A stretch of 64,000 nucleotides of DNA from Mesorhizobium sp. B2-8-5 (GCF_006440675.2 NZ_CP083951.1:4373501-4437500), one strand, 5' to 3'; positions 42,028 through 60,686 are shown, counted from the stretch's first letter. Made by a program: numbers and translations. The notes: generated by a model from the sequence alone, not told the origin.

Positions 42028-42070
42028 CCAGATCAGTATGACGGCTAATAGAACCGTCATACTGATCTGG
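42028..42070. promoter_or_regulatory. 17-base perfect inverted repeat upstream of the O-methyltransferase
   Basis: CCAGATCAGTATGACGG (42028-42044) and its exact complement (42054-42070) flank a 9-base loop, CTAATAGAA. It begins 22 bases before the O-methyltransferase start, so it is either a double operator for a regulator or a hairpin in the mRNA leader. No T run follows. Confidence 0.7.
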
Positions 42071-42082
42071 TCTCTTTACTCT

Positions 42083-42126
42083 CATGATCTCTTCCGAAAA
42101 CCGGTGTCCACTTTTCGGGATCACGC
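42083..42126. repeat. Interspersed palindromic element, copy 4
   Basis: CATGATC...CCGAAAACCGGTGTCCACTTTTCGGGATCACG is an imperfect palindrome of the type seen at 14201, 25161, 26765 and 55464, in the short space between the O-methyltransferase and rpoC. Confidence 0.8.
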
Positions 42127-42137
42127 TTTTGAAATGC

Positions 42138-42163
42138 AAGAAGGGGCCACGTGGGCCCCTTCT
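42138..42163 (-). terminator. Probable terminator after rpoC
   Basis: On the minus strand GAAGGGGCC and GGCCCCTTC form a 9-base stem around 5 bases, followed by TTGCATTT. The T run is weak, but position (25 bases beyond the rpoC stop) fits. Confidence 0.65.
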
Positions 42164-42186
42164 CATCGTTTCTCATGTCAAGCCGC

Positions 42187-46383
<4,197 letters not shown>

Positions 46384-46513
46384 GCCGTTCTCCTTTTCGG
46401 GGTCCTCGATAACCCCTTGCATCGATCGCGGACGAAATGTCCGCAGACTGGCCGGTTGCCCGACCGAAAAATTTGAAGGGCGCGCCGCATCCTAGAGCGG
46501 CGCGCCGTAGGCT

Positions 46514-50650
<4,137 letters not shown>

Positions 50651-50856
50651 CGTCGCTCCTTAGCTATAAACTCGGGACGAACCTCGCCGCGGCTCGCCTT
50701 GCACCAACGGGCGGCCTTGGCGGCTGCCCCTATCTGTTTTCCGGCCGCCCTGCCAATGGTTTGGCGGCTACCGGCTAAAACGGGAGAAAACCCGTTTCCG
50801 GAAGGCCGCTTTTCGGCCCTCAGGAAAGAGGTTTTCAAACGCCTCGCGCAACAGAA

Positions 50857-50904
50857 CCCTCCCTTCGTCAAGGGAGGGGGCGGACGGCGCGAGACCGTCC
50901 GCCC
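50857..50904 (-). promoter_or_regulatory. Twin hairpins between rplL and rpoB (attenuator candidate)
   Basis: GGGCGGACGG pairs with CCGTCCGCCC (50878-50904), followed on the transcript by CCCTCCCTT-GACG-AAGGGAGGG (50857-50878). They lie just beyond the rplL stop. No strong T run follows, so partial read-through into rpoBC is expected, as in other bacteria where an attenuator lies here. The rest of the 267-base gap shows nothing I can name. Confidence 0.6.
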
Positions 50905-50917
50905 TCGCCTAACAGGC

Positions 50918-51298
50918 TTACTTCAGCTCGACCTTGGCGCCAGCTGCTTCCAGCTGAGCCTTGAACTTGTCGGCGTCGGCCTTGGAAACGCCTTCCTTGA
51001 CCGGCTTCGGAGCCGCTTCGACCAGGTCCTTGGCTTCCTTGAGGCCAAGGCCCGTGATGGCGCGGACTTCCTTGATGACGTTGATCTTCTGGGCGCCGGC
51101 ATCGGCGAGAACGACGTCGAATTCCGTCTTCTCTTCAGCCGGAGCAGCGGCAGCGGCACCAGCGCCGCCAGCAGCGGCAACCGCCACCGGAGCGGCAGCC
51201 GAAACGCCCCACTTCTCTTCCAGGAGCTTCGACAGCTCGGCCGCCTCGAGGACGGTCAGCTTCGAAAGGTCGTCTACGATCTTTGCGAGATCAGCCAT
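50918..51298 (-). CDS. rplL: Ribosomal protein L7/L12
   Basis: The 126-residue stalk protein has an N-terminal dimerisation part ([29 protein letters not shown]), an Ala-rich hinge ([19 protein letters not shown]), and the factor-binding C-terminal domain ([27 protein letters not shown]). It lies 54 bases after rplJ. Confidence 0.98.
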   Translation of the reverse strand: MADLAKIVDDLSKLTVLEAAELSKLLEEKWGVSAAAPVAVAAAGGAGAAAAAPAEEKTEFDVVLADAGAQKINVIKEVRAITGLGLKEAKDLVEAAPKPVKEGVSKADADKFKAQLEAAGAKVELK

Positions 51299-51352
51299 TT
51301 TTGTATTCCTTCACTAGGTTCGAACGTGTGTTGTTGACAGCGAGGAACGGCC

Positions 51353-51871
51353 TCATGCCGCCTCGTCCTTCCGGGCGTAAGCGCCGATGACACGCGCGAC
51401 CGAAGCCGCGGGCGCATTGACGATCTGGGCGATCCGGGTAGCCGGCGTGGCGATCATGCCAACCAGCCTGGCGCGCAGCTCGTCGAGCGACGGTAGTGTG
51501 GCGAGTGCCTTCACACCGTCGGCGTCAAGCGAGGTCGTACCCATCGCGCCACCGAGAATGATCAACTTGTCATTCCCCTTGGCGAAATCGGACGCGACCT
51601 TCGGCGCCGCAATCGGATCCTCCGAATAAGCGACCAGCGTCTGTCCCTTGAACAGATCGATGATCGATGCGGAGTCCGTGCCCTGAAGAGCGATCTTGGC
51701 GAGACGGTTCTTCGCGACTTTGACGGTGCCACCGGCGGCGCGCATCTTCGACCGAAGGTCGTTCATTTGCGCGACGGTGATACCGGCGTAGTGGGCCACG
51801 ACGACTGAACCAGCGCTTGAAAACGCATCATTCAGGCCCGTGACGAGTTCGCGTTTTTCCGCTCTGTCCAC
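51353..51871 (-). CDS. rplJ: Ribosomal protein L10
   Basis: The 172-residue stalk base holds L7/L12 dimers at its C-terminal helix. It has [38 protein letters not shown]. The start is GTG, preceded by GGAGATAGGCA. A 366-base structured leader upstream is where L10 autoregulation would act. Confidence 0.97.
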   Translation of the reverse strand: MDRAEKRELVTGLNDAFSSAGSVVVAHYAGITVAQMNDLRSKMRAAGGTVKVAKNRLAKIALQGTDSASIIDLFKGQTLVAYSEDPIAAPKVASDFAKGNDKLIILGGAMGTTSLDADGVKALATLPSLDELRARLVGMIATPATRIAQIVNAPAASVARVIGAYARKDEAA

Positions 51872-52237
51872 TGCCTATCTCCAGTTGACCCCTGCCCCAT
51901 TAACGAGGTCAGGCGTCGGGTTGCCTTTTGCCGGCCGGGCCATCCAGTACGGATCTCCCGAACGACGCTCGAGGATCCTGCCCCCTTTCGCCACACCAGC
52001 CGGCACGCCGGATAGTGCGCAGACAAAAGGCAAACACGGTTCGAACCTTTCATTGGAGCTTGGCTCCTTTGTCGGGTCTTCACCCGTCTCATGCAGGCCC
52101 AAGTGAATTAAGGCTTTTGGGCCGCCTGCAATCTCGGACAGGATATCCGGAAACCTTTCGGCTTCCGGGGTTCCGGGTCGCCGACGGATCGGCGGTCCGG
52201 AATTCTTTTGCGATCGGCCTAGCCGATCAGATGACAC
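51872..52237 (-). promoter_or_regulatory. rplA-rplJ leader, candidate L10 autoregulation region
   Basis: No gene is visible in these 366 bases. Two pairings stand out: GCAGGCCCAA with TTGGGCC-GCCTGC (52093-52129) and the long-range perfect stem TTGCCTTTTG (51921-51930) with CAAAAGGCAA (52024-52033). A structured leader before rplJ that binds L10-(L12)n is known in many bacteria; assigning it here is inference. Confidence 0.5.
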
Positions 52238-52936
<699 letters not shown>

Positions 52937-52940
52937 GATC

Positions 52941-53369
52941 TTAGCCCACCACTTCCAGGCCCATCGAGCGGGCGGAACCCTCGACCATGCGCATGGCCGC
53001 CTCGACGTCGTTTGCGTTCAGGTCCTTCATCTTCTGCTCTGCGATCGCGCGCACCTTGTCGCGGCTGATCGTGCCAGCCTTGACCTTGCCCGGCTCCTTG
53101 GAGCCCGACTTCAGGTTGGCTGCCTTCTTCAGGAAATAGCTCACCGGCGGCGTCTTCATGACGAAGGTGAACGACTTGTCCTGGTAGTAGGTGATGACGA
53201 CCGGGATCGGCGATCCCTTCTCGAGCTCCTGGGTCTGTGCGTTGAACGCCTTGCAGAATTCCATGATGTTGATGCCGCGCTGACCAAGCGCCGGGCCGAT
53301 CGGGGGCGACGGCGTGGCCGAGCCCGCGGCAACCTGGAGCTTGAGCTGGCCTGCAACTTTCTTAGCCAT
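52941..53369 (-). CDS. rplK: Ribosomal protein L11
   Basis: The 142-residue protein of the GTPase-associated centre has [33 protein letters not shown], including the proline pair contacted by thiostrepton-type drugs, and a C-terminal RNA-binding domain ([40 protein letters not shown]). It lies 185 bases after nusG. Confidence 0.98.
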   Translation of the reverse strand: MAKKVAGQLKLQVAAGSATPSPPIGPALGQRGINIMEFCKAFNAQTQELEKGSPIPVVITYYQDKSFTFVMKTPPVSYFLKKAANLKSGSKEPGKVKAGTISRDKVRAIAEQKMKDLNANDVEAAMRMVEGSARSMGLEVVG

Positions 53370-53505
53370 CTCTATTCCTGCCTTTTCTCATGCCGGCCCC
53401 ATTCTCGGGCAACGCCGGCGGTTGCAGTCTGGTGGTGCGGTTCCGGCGGCCGGCTGTGCCACCTTCGCCTCCCACCCGTTCATGCGGCGTCTGCCGCCGC
53501 TCCCG

Positions 53506-53553
53506 ACGCCTCGCGGCGCGGGTGTACCAACGCCTTCCGGCGCGGGTGTACGG
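53506..53553. repeat. 24-base tandem duplication abutting the nusG stop
   Basis: Two units beginning ACGCCT and ending GGCGCGGGTGTACSR (53506-53529 and 53530-53553) differ at four or five positions. The second ends one base before the nusG stop codon on the opposite strand. Confidence 0.75.
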
Positions 53554-53554
53554 A

Positions 53555-54082
53555 TCAGCCCTTTTCGACCTGTCCGAATTCCAGATCGACGGGCACGGCG
53601 CGCCCGAAGATCGAAACTTCCACCTTGAGGCGGGCACGCTCCTCGTCCACTTCCTGGACGACGCCGTTGAACGACGCGAACGGACCGTCCGAAACGCGGA
53701 TCGCCTCGCCGATCTCGAAGGTGACCGAAGGCTTCGGCCGCTCGACGCCCTCCTGAACCTGGTTCAGGATGCGCTGCGCCTCGGTCTCGGTGATCGGCAC
53801 GGGCTTGGAGTCGCCCAGGAAACCGGTGACCTTCGGCGTGTTCTTGACCAGCGAGAACACGGCATCGGTCAGATTGGCCTTCAACAGCACATAGCCCGGG
53901 AAGAACTTGCGCTCGGCATCGACCTTGCGGCCACGGCGGATCTCGACGACCTTCTCGGTCGGCACGACGATCTGCTCGATATCGCCGGACAGGCCCTTCT
54001 GCTTGGCCTTGTTCTCGATGTCCTCGGCGACCTTCTTCTCGAAGTTCGAATAGGCGTGGACGATATACCACCGTGCAGTCAT
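53555..54082 (-). CDS. nusG: Transcription elongation and antitermination factor NusG
   Basis: The 175-residue protein has the NGN domain (ARWYIVHAYSNFEKKVAEDIENKA; FFPGYVLLKANLTD) and a KOW domain (FEIGEAIRVSDGPFASFNGVVQEVDEERARLKVEVSIFGR), which binds Rho or S10. It lies between secE and rplK. Confidence 0.98.
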   Translation of the reverse strand: MTARWYIVHAYSNFEKKVAEDIENKAKQKGLSGDIEQIVVPTEKVVEIRRGRKVDAERKFFPGYVLLKANLTDAVFSLVKNTPKVTGFLGDSKPVPITETEAQRILNQVQEGVERPKPSVTFEIGEAIRVSDGPFASFNGVVQEVDEERARLKVEVSIFGRAVPVDLEFGQVEKG

Positions 54083-54109
54083 TTCACGACCTCTCCGTAA
54101 ACCGCCGAA

Positions 54110-54313
54110 TTAATGTCCGAGACCCAGGATCCACTCGATCGCGTAGCCCATCAGAATATCGGCAGCGAAGAAGAACAGCATCGCGATCACCGCGAACACC
54201 AGGACCATCACGGTCGAGATCATGGTTTCGCGCCGCGAAGGCCATGTCACCTTGGCCGTCTCCGCGCGAACCTGCTGGAGAAAGGTGAAGGGATTAGTGG
54301 TTTTCGAAGCCAT
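54110..54313 (-). CDS. secE: Preprotein translocase subunit SecE
   Basis: The 67-residue protein has one membrane helix (MISTVMVLVFAVIAMLFFFAADILM) after the amphipathic segment FLQQVRAETAKVTWPSRRET, the short alphaproteobacterial form. It clamps SecY (23.8 kb). It is the first protein gene after tRNA-Trp. Confidence 0.95.
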   Translation of the reverse strand: MASKTTNPFTFLQQVRAETAKVTWPSRRETMISTVMVLVFAVIAMLFFFAADILMGYAIEWILGLGH

Positions 54314-54480
54314 GTGCCGCCTGTTTCAAGACCCGTTGGCCGGGCCTCCTGGATGATCCCGCTGACCGGGACGTGCCGCCTGGGCTCTATACGGCGCGAA
54401 TCAGCGCCGCTATTTCACCCACGCAAATCAGACGCGTAAAGCCGGCTTCCCAGCTCCACGCGTCGCGTGTCTGTCTTGTC

Positions 54481-54509
54481 TACATAAAACCGATTCTTAA
54501 TCCACGCAA
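54481..54509 (-). promoter_or_regulatory. Candidate sigma-70 promoter of secE-nusG-rplKAJL-rpoBC
   Basis: On the minus strand TTGCGT (complement of 54504-54509) and TATGTA (54481-54486) are 17 bases apart, with a start near 54474 and a 160-base leader to secE. The 348 bases between secE and tRNA-Trp hold no other gene I can support. Confidence 0.5.
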
Positions 54510-54661
54510 GTGGCAAGGGTCCGCTTTATGTCCTAACGCCGCCTCGGAACCATCCAGTCGTCCCGTCCCGGCTATGCGGGGCTTATGCCCCAATTCCCAT
54601 CATATGGCAAGCCACCCGCCGATTTTCAACCGGAAGAGCTTTGTTTTGCCGTTTGGAGAAA

Positions 54662-54737
<76 letters not shown>

Positions 54738-54875
54738 GCATGCGCTTGTTCGGCGCAGGCGCTTCCTAAAAGCTTCCGGGCACTCTGTAAAGAGCACTCG
54801 GTAGCGGTTTTGGACCCTTTGCCGGAAATCTGAATTGCATGGCTGCCAGCAATCGATCGCGGGCGCGCCCGCTCT

Positions 54876-55361
54876 TTAAGATTTCCCGGCCGCCGGCTTA
54901 TAAGGTCCGCCCGGCACGCCCCAGCCCCAGGCCGGCATCGGCTCGGTCTCGGGATCGCAGGTCTCGCCCAGATTAGAGTTCATCTTCGCCAGCCGCGATC
55001 CCCATTCGACATAGCCTATGAAGGCGGAGCGGAATTCGGGGTCGTCCGGCAGGCCGACCTCGTCCGCCGCGTCGGCAAGGAGATTGATCCAGCGGCGGCG
55101 CTGTTCCTCGGTCAGGTGCTTGCCAAGGTGATGCATCACCATTTCGCGATGGCCGCCATGTTTCTCGCTGTAGGTCTTCGGCCCGCCAAAGACTTCGCCG
55201 ATGAAGGCGGCGACATGCGCCGGGTGATCCGGCGACATGTGCCTGAATACCGGCCCGACGACCGGATCCGCAGCCATCTTGTCATAAAAGGTCCGGGTCA
55301 GCCGGTTCAGCGCCTCGCCGCCACCGGCCCACGCATATAAAGTCGGGATGTCCTCGCTCAT
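54876..55361 (-). CDS. Group II truncated haemoglobin
   Basis: The 161-residue 2-over-2 globin carries TLYAWAGGGEALNRLTRTFYDKMAADPVVGPVF at the start, and FGGPKTYSEKHGGHREMVMHHLG in the region that holds the proximal His and haem contacts. The start ATG follows GGAGCGGCG; a longer reading upstream looks unconserved. Such proteins bind O2 or NO and are often linked to nitrosative stress. The final 25 residues (PAWGWGVPGGPY) are a Trp/Gly/Pro-rich tail seen in this subgroup. Confidence 0.88.
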   Translation of the reverse strand: MSEDIPTLYAWAGGGEALNRLTRTFYDKMAADPVVGPVFRHMSPDHPAHVAAFIGEVFGGPKTYSEKHGGHREMVMHHLGKHLTEEQRRRWINLLADAADEVGLPDDPEFRSAFIGYVEWGSRLAKMNSNLGETCDPETEPMPAWGWGVPGGPYKPAAGKS

Positions 55362-55463
55362 CGCCGCTCCTCCACTGTGTATAAAAGCACGAGCAGGATA
55401 GTGGCAGCGCCCTGCCCCGCTCAACCTGCCTCGATGGCCAGTACGCGCTATCTCCTTTGTTTA

Positions 55464-55507
55464 CGCAATTCCGGACGGAAAACCGTAAACACTTTTCCTG
55501 GAATTGC
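55464..55507. repeat. Interspersed palindromic element, copy 5
   Basis: GCAATTCCGGACGGAAAACC and AACACTTTTCCTGGAATTGC form an imperfect palindrome that is the inverse of copy 1 at 14201. It lies between the ClpP-like gene and the haemoglobin gene. Confidence 0.8.
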
Positions 55508-55508
55508 T

Positions 55509-57152
55509 CTACAGCTTCGCTGGCGCCTTCGCCTCGGCATCGGCGGCCGGAAGAACCCGGCAATTGTCCGGCCTGGGCGCGGATCTGCAAATGGTGGCGC
55601 CCGTCAGCGCGTCGACCGATTGCGGCCCGGTTGTCAGCCCGAATGTCTTCAGTTCGTCCCGGCTGAGTTCCCTGTGCTTCGCATATTCGGCCGACTGCAT
55701 GGCGACGAAAAAGCCCGAGCCGACCGCCATCTCGTCGAGGTAGGCCCTGACCTTGTCTTCCATGCCCATGGAATGCACCAGAAAATGCGCACCGGCGCCA
55801 ACCAGGCGCCGGACGCCGCCGGCGATCATCACCGCGCAAGCCGCGTCGCATTCGGCGCCTGCATCGATGGTGAGCCCGGCATGGAGACCGTCCGCCGCGA
55901 CGCACCCCACTGCGCCCGGATCGCAATCGAGAAAATCCGTTCGGGCGACTGCGACATCCAACCCGCGCTCGCGGATCAGCCTGCCCGCGGCAAGCGCAGC
56001 CTGCACATCTCCACCCGGCGAGTTGATTACGACCGGTAACCGGCGCTCGCGGATCGTATCGAGCAGTTGGCGGAGCTTGTCAGCCGTACCTGCGGCGATC
56101 GTGCCTTCCGCCGAAATCCATTCCGGACAATCGGGATTGCAAAGCGGATTGCTGCCGCGAACAAGAACGAAGCGCATCTCCTGTTCGCGGGCCTGCGGCG
56201 CCGGCGCGGGAACCGGCGCAATGGGTGAAGGCCCGGCTTCGACGGCCGCGACCGCGGCAGGCACGCCGTTCGCGGGAACCTCGCGACAATTCGCTGGCGC
56301 TGGATTGCGCTGGCAGATGGTTCTCTCGGTCAGCAGGTCGAGCGAATCGAGACTGGTGACGAGTTTCATCTCCAGCATGTCTTCGGGCTCGATCTGCCTG
56401 ATGTCGCTGGCAGGCGTCGCCTTCATCACGCCCAGCACGCCCTGTTCGACACCCATCTCCTTCAAATAGGCCGACAGCCGCTTCTCGACCGTCCTGCTCA
56501 TCTCATAGGTCTTGTAGCTGCCGGCGTTCTTGCGGCTGACGATCCTGGTGCTGACGATCTTCTTCTTGCCGTTCACGATCCGATAGGTCGTGCGGTAGAG
56601 CAGCTTCTCGCGCTGGTAGGTGGTGGTGATCTGATGCACACCGAGATAGGCCCATTCGCCGACCACGCGGCGGATGCCGCCGGCAAACATCAGCGGACAG
56701 GCCGAATTGCACATCGCGCCGCTGTCATAAGCGACGCCGGAATAGGGCTGGCCCTTGCGGCCATTGTCCAGGCAGTTCTTCATCCCCGGCGAGCAGCCGG
56801 AAAACTCCGTGATGCCGACCGCGATATCGAGCTTGTTCTTGCGGACCATGCGGCCAAGCTGCAGCGCGGCATCGACATTGCCGCCGGGAGAATTGACGAC
56901 GATCGGCAGTGGCCTTCCGCCGAGCGTCTTCAGCAGACGTCTCAGCTGCGCCGGCGTGCCGGCCTCGATCGTGCCTTCGGCGGAAATCCATTCCGGGCAG
57001 TTCGGCTCGCAGCCCGGCGCGCTGCTGCGCACGACGACGAAGCGCATCGCCGGACCGTAGTCCGCGGGCGTTTCCTTTGCGGCGGCGCTGAGCGCGGCCA
57101 GCCCTGCGGCAGCGGCCAATCCCAGCCGAAGCAGCCCGCGCCAACACCGCAT
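55509..57152 (-). CDS. Periplasmic ClpP/crotonase-fold protein with two tandem domains (COG3904-like)
   Basis: The 547-residue product has a signal peptide (about 1-26, RLGLAAAAGLAALSAAA). Two homologous domains follow, at about 35-180 and 325-470, each with a CPEWISAEGTI segment, VNSPGG/INSPGG oxyanion strand and C-rich motif. The first domain has a Ser nucleophile (CNSACPLMFAGG, Ser150) and His173 (GVHQIT). The second has Ala437 at the same place (CDAACAVMIAGG) but keeps His460 (LVHSMG), so it looks inactive. A linker with charged and Pro-rich stretches joins them. The start was set at the Met that begins the signal peptide. Confidence 0.75.
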   Translation of the reverse strand: MRCWRGLLRLGLAAAAGLAALSAAAKETPADYGPAMRFVVVRSSAPGCEPNCPEWISAEGTIEAGTPAQLRRLLKTLGGRPLPIVVNSPGGNVDAALQLGRMVRKNKLDIAVGITEFSGCSPGMKNCLDNGRKGQPYSGVAYDSGAMCNSACPLMFAGGIRRVVGEWAYLGVHQITTTYQREKLLYRTTYRIVNGKKKIVSTRIVSRKNAGSYKTYEMSRTVEKRLSAYLKEMGVEQGVLGVMKATPASDIRQIEPEDMLEMKLVTSLDSLDLLTERTICQRNPAPANCREVPANGVPAAVAAVEAGPSPIAPVPAPAPQAREQEMRFVLVRGSNPLCNPDCPEWISAEGTIAAGTADKLRQLLDTIRERRLPVVINSPGGDVQAALAAGRLIRERGLDVAVARTDFLDCDPGAVGCVAADGLHAGLTIDAGAECDAACAVMIAGGVRRLVGAGAHFLVHSMGMEDKVRAYLDEMAVGSGFFVAMQSAEYAKHRELSRDELKTFGLTTGPQSVDALTGATICRSAPRPDNCRVLPAADAEAKAPAKL

Positions 57153-57271
57153 GGTCTTTGAACGGAATGTCGAAACCACGTCTGGCAAGCCCCTCGGGTA
57201 CAACCCATACTAGTTGCGGGGACGGGGCTTGCAACAGAATTGAAAAGGGCCGCGCGATGCCACTCCAAAGC

Positions 57272-57299
57272 AAAAGGGCGGCCCGAAGACCGCCCTTTC
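57272..57299 (-). terminator. Terminator after tuf copy 2
   Basis: On the minus strand GGGCGG pairs with CCGCCC around TCTTCGGG, flanked by AAA and TTTT. It lies about 30 bases beyond the tuf stop. Confidence 0.8.
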
Positions 57300-57327
57300 C
57301 GTGTCGAACCGGCAAGTGCCGGATCGA

Positions 57328-58503
<1,176 letters not shown>

Positions 58504-58552
58504 AGTCTCTTTCCTTGGACGGCCTTGACCTTCAGTTCAGTCGAATGCGGGG

Positions 58553-58581
58553 CGATTAGCGACAACGGCCGAAAAACACAA
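58553..58581 (-). promoter_or_regulatory. Candidate promoter of tuf copy 2
   Basis: On the minus strand TTGTGT (complement of 58576-58581) and TAATCG (58553-58558) are 17 bases apart, with a start near 58546 and a 43-base leader. Confidence 0.35.
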
Positions 58582-58731
58582 GTGCCTTGTGGCTGAGCGG
58601 ATTCCCGCTCGACCCGAACCAACGGTCGATTTCAGTGGGATATGGCGCGGATATAGGGGCGCCGCGCGTAAAATCAAAGGCTCCGGGCTGGCCCATTGCC
58701 GCCGGCGCGCCGCTCTGATCTTGTTCGCCGG

Positions 58732-59619
58732 ATGCAGTTCATTCCAGCAAACATCCGCGGTCCGCTGTTCATGACCGTCTCGACGGGGTCCTACCTCGTC
58801 AACGACACGATGATGAAGCTCGCGACCGCCGGACTGCCGCCCTATGAAGTGCTCCTTCTGCGCGGCGCGGCCGCCACGCTGTGGGGCGTGCCGCTGCTTC
58901 TGATGCTTGGCTACGCAAGGCAGATCCCGCTGCTCTTCGAGCGCAAGGTGCTGCGCCGCAACCTGTTCGAGCTTCTGGCGATCCTCTGCTATGTCGTCGC
59001 CTTGGCCAACATGCAGATCGCGGATTCCACCGCGCTCGGGCAGGTCACGCCGCTCATCGTGCTGGTCGGCTCCTCGATGCTGTTCGGCGAAAAGATCGGC
59101 GCCACGCGCATGGCGCTGATCGGCCTTGGCTTTGTCGGAGCGCTCATGGTGGCGCAGCCGACCATGCAAGGCATTTCGGTCTATGCGCTGCTCGCGCTCG
59201 GCAACGCCGCCTTCGCGGCGGTGCGCGACCTTGCCGGGCGCAAGGTGGACGCCGAGGTGCCGGGCATGATCGTCGCCATCTCGGCTATCGTGGTGGTGCT
59301 GGTCGGCTCAGGCGCGGCGCATCTCGTCTCCGAGCAATGGGTGATGCCGGAAGGACATCATCTGCTCCTGATCGCCGGCGCCGGCCTGTTCCTGATCTTC
59401 GGCCATTTCTTCATCTTCATGGCCTACCGGGTCGGGCCGACAAGCGCGGTCGCGCCCTTCTATTACTGCTTCACCGTCTGGGCGGTTATTTCGGGACTGC
59501 TGGTGTTCGGCCAGTTTCCCAACGCGCTCGCCGTCTGCGGCATCCTGCTGGTGATGGCCAGCGGCCTCGCCATCGTCTCGCTCGACGAAAGAAAACGCCG
59601 GCTGGCGATGGTCGCCTGA
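58732..59619 (+). CDS. EamA/DMT-family transporter
   Basis: The 295-residue protein has about ten membrane helices in two EamA repeats (NDTMMKLATAGLPPYEVLLLRG; FMAYRVGPTSAVAPFYYCFTVWAVISGLLVFG). Such proteins export metabolites or amino-acid derivatives. The ATG at 58732 fits the family N-terminus but has no clear ribosome-binding site; an in-frame start 12 codons earlier is possible. It is divergent from tuf and converges with the YeaQ-like gene. Confidence 0.82.
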   Translation: MQFIPANIRGPLFMTVSTGSYLVNDTMMKLATAGLPPYEVLLLRGAAATLWGVPLLLMLGYARQIPLLFERKVLRRNLFELLAILCYVVALANMQIADSTALGQVTPLIVLVGSSMLFGEKIGATRMALIGLGFVGALMVAQPTMQGISVYALLALGNAAFAAVRDLAGRKVDAEVPGMIVAISAIVVVLVGSGAAHLVSEQWVMPEGHHLLLIAGAGLFLIFGHFFIFMAYRVGPTSAVAPFYYCFTVWAVISGLLVFGQFPNALAVCGILLVMASGLAIVSLDERKRRLAMVA

Positions 59620-59635
59620 CGACACGAGTCCAACC

Positions 59636-59662
59636 AAGGTCGACCCGGAATGGGTCGACCTT
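59636..59662. terminator. Bidirectional hairpin between EamA and YeaQ-like genes
   Basis: AAGGTCGACCC-GGAAT-GGGTCGACCTT is a perfect 11-base stem in the 75-base space where two genes converge. T runs are weak on both sides. Confidence 0.65.
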
Positions 59663-59694
59663 CAGCAGCCGGTCAAATGCGGCTTTGCTTGCCT

Positions 59695-59952
59695 CTACAG
59701 CGTGCGCTTGCCGGAAATCTGGTGATAGGCCCAGAGCACGACGACCGAGCCGATCACAGCGACGATCAAGCTCCAGATGTTGAGGCCGGTGACGCCCGAC
59801 GCGCCGAACGCGCTGAAGATAACGCCGCCGACAATGGCGCCGACGATGCCGAGCACGATATCCATGATCATGCCCTGACCGGTCTTGTTGACGATCTTGC
59901 TGCCGATGAAGCCGGCAACGATGCCCAGAATGATCCAGCTGATAATGCCCAT
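59695..59952 (-). CDS. GlsB/YeaQ/YmgE-family stress-response membrane protein
   Basis: The 85-residue hydrophobic protein has three glycine-rich membrane helices (IISWIILGIVAGFIGSKIV, IMDIVLGIVGAIVGGVIFSAFG, IWSLIVAVIGSVVVLWAYH), the hallmark of this family, often called transglycosylase-associated though no enzyme activity is shown. It ends converging with the EamA gene. Confidence 0.9.
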   Translation of the reverse strand: MGIISWIILGIVAGFIGSKIVNKTGQGMIMDIVLGIVGAIVGGVIFSAFGASGVTGLNIWSLIVAVIGSVVVLWAYHQISGKRTL

Positions 59953-60082
59953 AATTTCCCTCCAAATTTCCCCGCCGCGCCATCATGGTCATATGATTGT
60001 CAAAAGCTCAAGACAGCTTGAAATTCCGTCCGTTTGCGCCATTGTGGGGCCGGGCGGACTTGGCTGGACAAGGAGATCCACT

Positions 60083-60538
60083 ATGGGCCTTTTCGACAAC
60101 GCCGTTCCGGGCGGCAATATCACCAAACCCCTGATGATCGCGCTCGGCGCGCTTTTGGTCGGCAAGATGCTGAGCGGCAGAAGCGAAGAGGCGGCCACGC
60201 CGCAAGCGCCGGCGCCGACGCCCGCGGGAACCGACGCGTCCGCCGATGGCGGCCTGCTCGGCGGTCTCGGCGGCCTGCTCGACAAGCTGAAGAATGCCGG
60301 CCATGGCAACGTCGCCGACTCGTGGGTCGGCACCGGCCAGAACCAGTCGATCAACCCGGGCGATCTCGGCTCGGCGCTCGGCCCGGCGGTGATCCGCGAA
60401 ATCGCGCAGCGCACCGGTATGAACGAGCAGGAACTGCTGCAGCAGCTCTCCACGGCGCTGCCCGGCATCGTCGACAAGCTGACGCCGAACGGCCAGGTGC
60501 CGCAGAACCATCAGGTCGCCTCGGCCTTCAACAGCTAA
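60083..60538 (+). CDS. YidB-family (DUF937) protein
   Basis: The 151-residue protein starts MGLFDNAVPGGNITKPLMIALG behind AAGGAGATCCACT. A low-complexity Ala/Pro/Thr stretch is followed by LLDKLKNAGHGNVADSWVGTGQNQSINPGDLGSALGPAVIREIAQRTGMNEQELLQQLSTALPGIVDKLTPNGQVP, the typical YidB domain. Function is unknown. A terminator-like hairpin follows. Confidence 0.88.
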   Translation: MGLFDNAVPGGNITKPLMIALGALLVGKMLSGRSEEAATPQAPAPTPAGTDASADGGLLGGLGGLLDKLKNAGHGNVADSWVGTGQNQSINPGDLGSALGPAVIREIAQRTGMNEQELLQQLSTALPGIVDKLTPNGQVPQNHQVASAFNS

Positions 60539-60554
60539 ACGGCTGGATAAGATG

Positions 60555-60590
60555 GAAACGCTGCGTGCCACGGCGCGCGGCGTTTTCTTT
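60555..60590 (+). terminator. Terminator after the YidB-like gene
   Basis: GAAACGC pairs with GCGTTTTC across an inner GC region (GCG...GCG), followed by TTT. It lies 17 bases after the stop. Confidence 0.55.
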
Positions 60591-60612
60591 GGGGGATGCG
60601 AGGAGGAAAATC

Positions 60613-60686
60613 TGGAGCGGGTAGCGGGAATCGAACCCGCATATTCAGCTTGGAAGGCTGCTGCTCTACCACTGAGCTATACCCGC
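60613..60686 (-). tRNA. tRNA-Gly (anticodon TCC)
   Basis: A full 74-base cloverleaf: acceptor GCGGGTA pairs with TACCCGC, D-arm AGCTCAGTGGTAGAGC, anticodon loop CTTCCAA, T-arm GGTTCGATTCC, and encoded CCA. It lies 87 bases from tRNA-Tyr on the same strand. Confidence 0.96.

Noticed and set aside
53506..53553. CRISPR-like repeat
   Set aside because: Only two contiguous copies without spacers; it is a tandem duplication.
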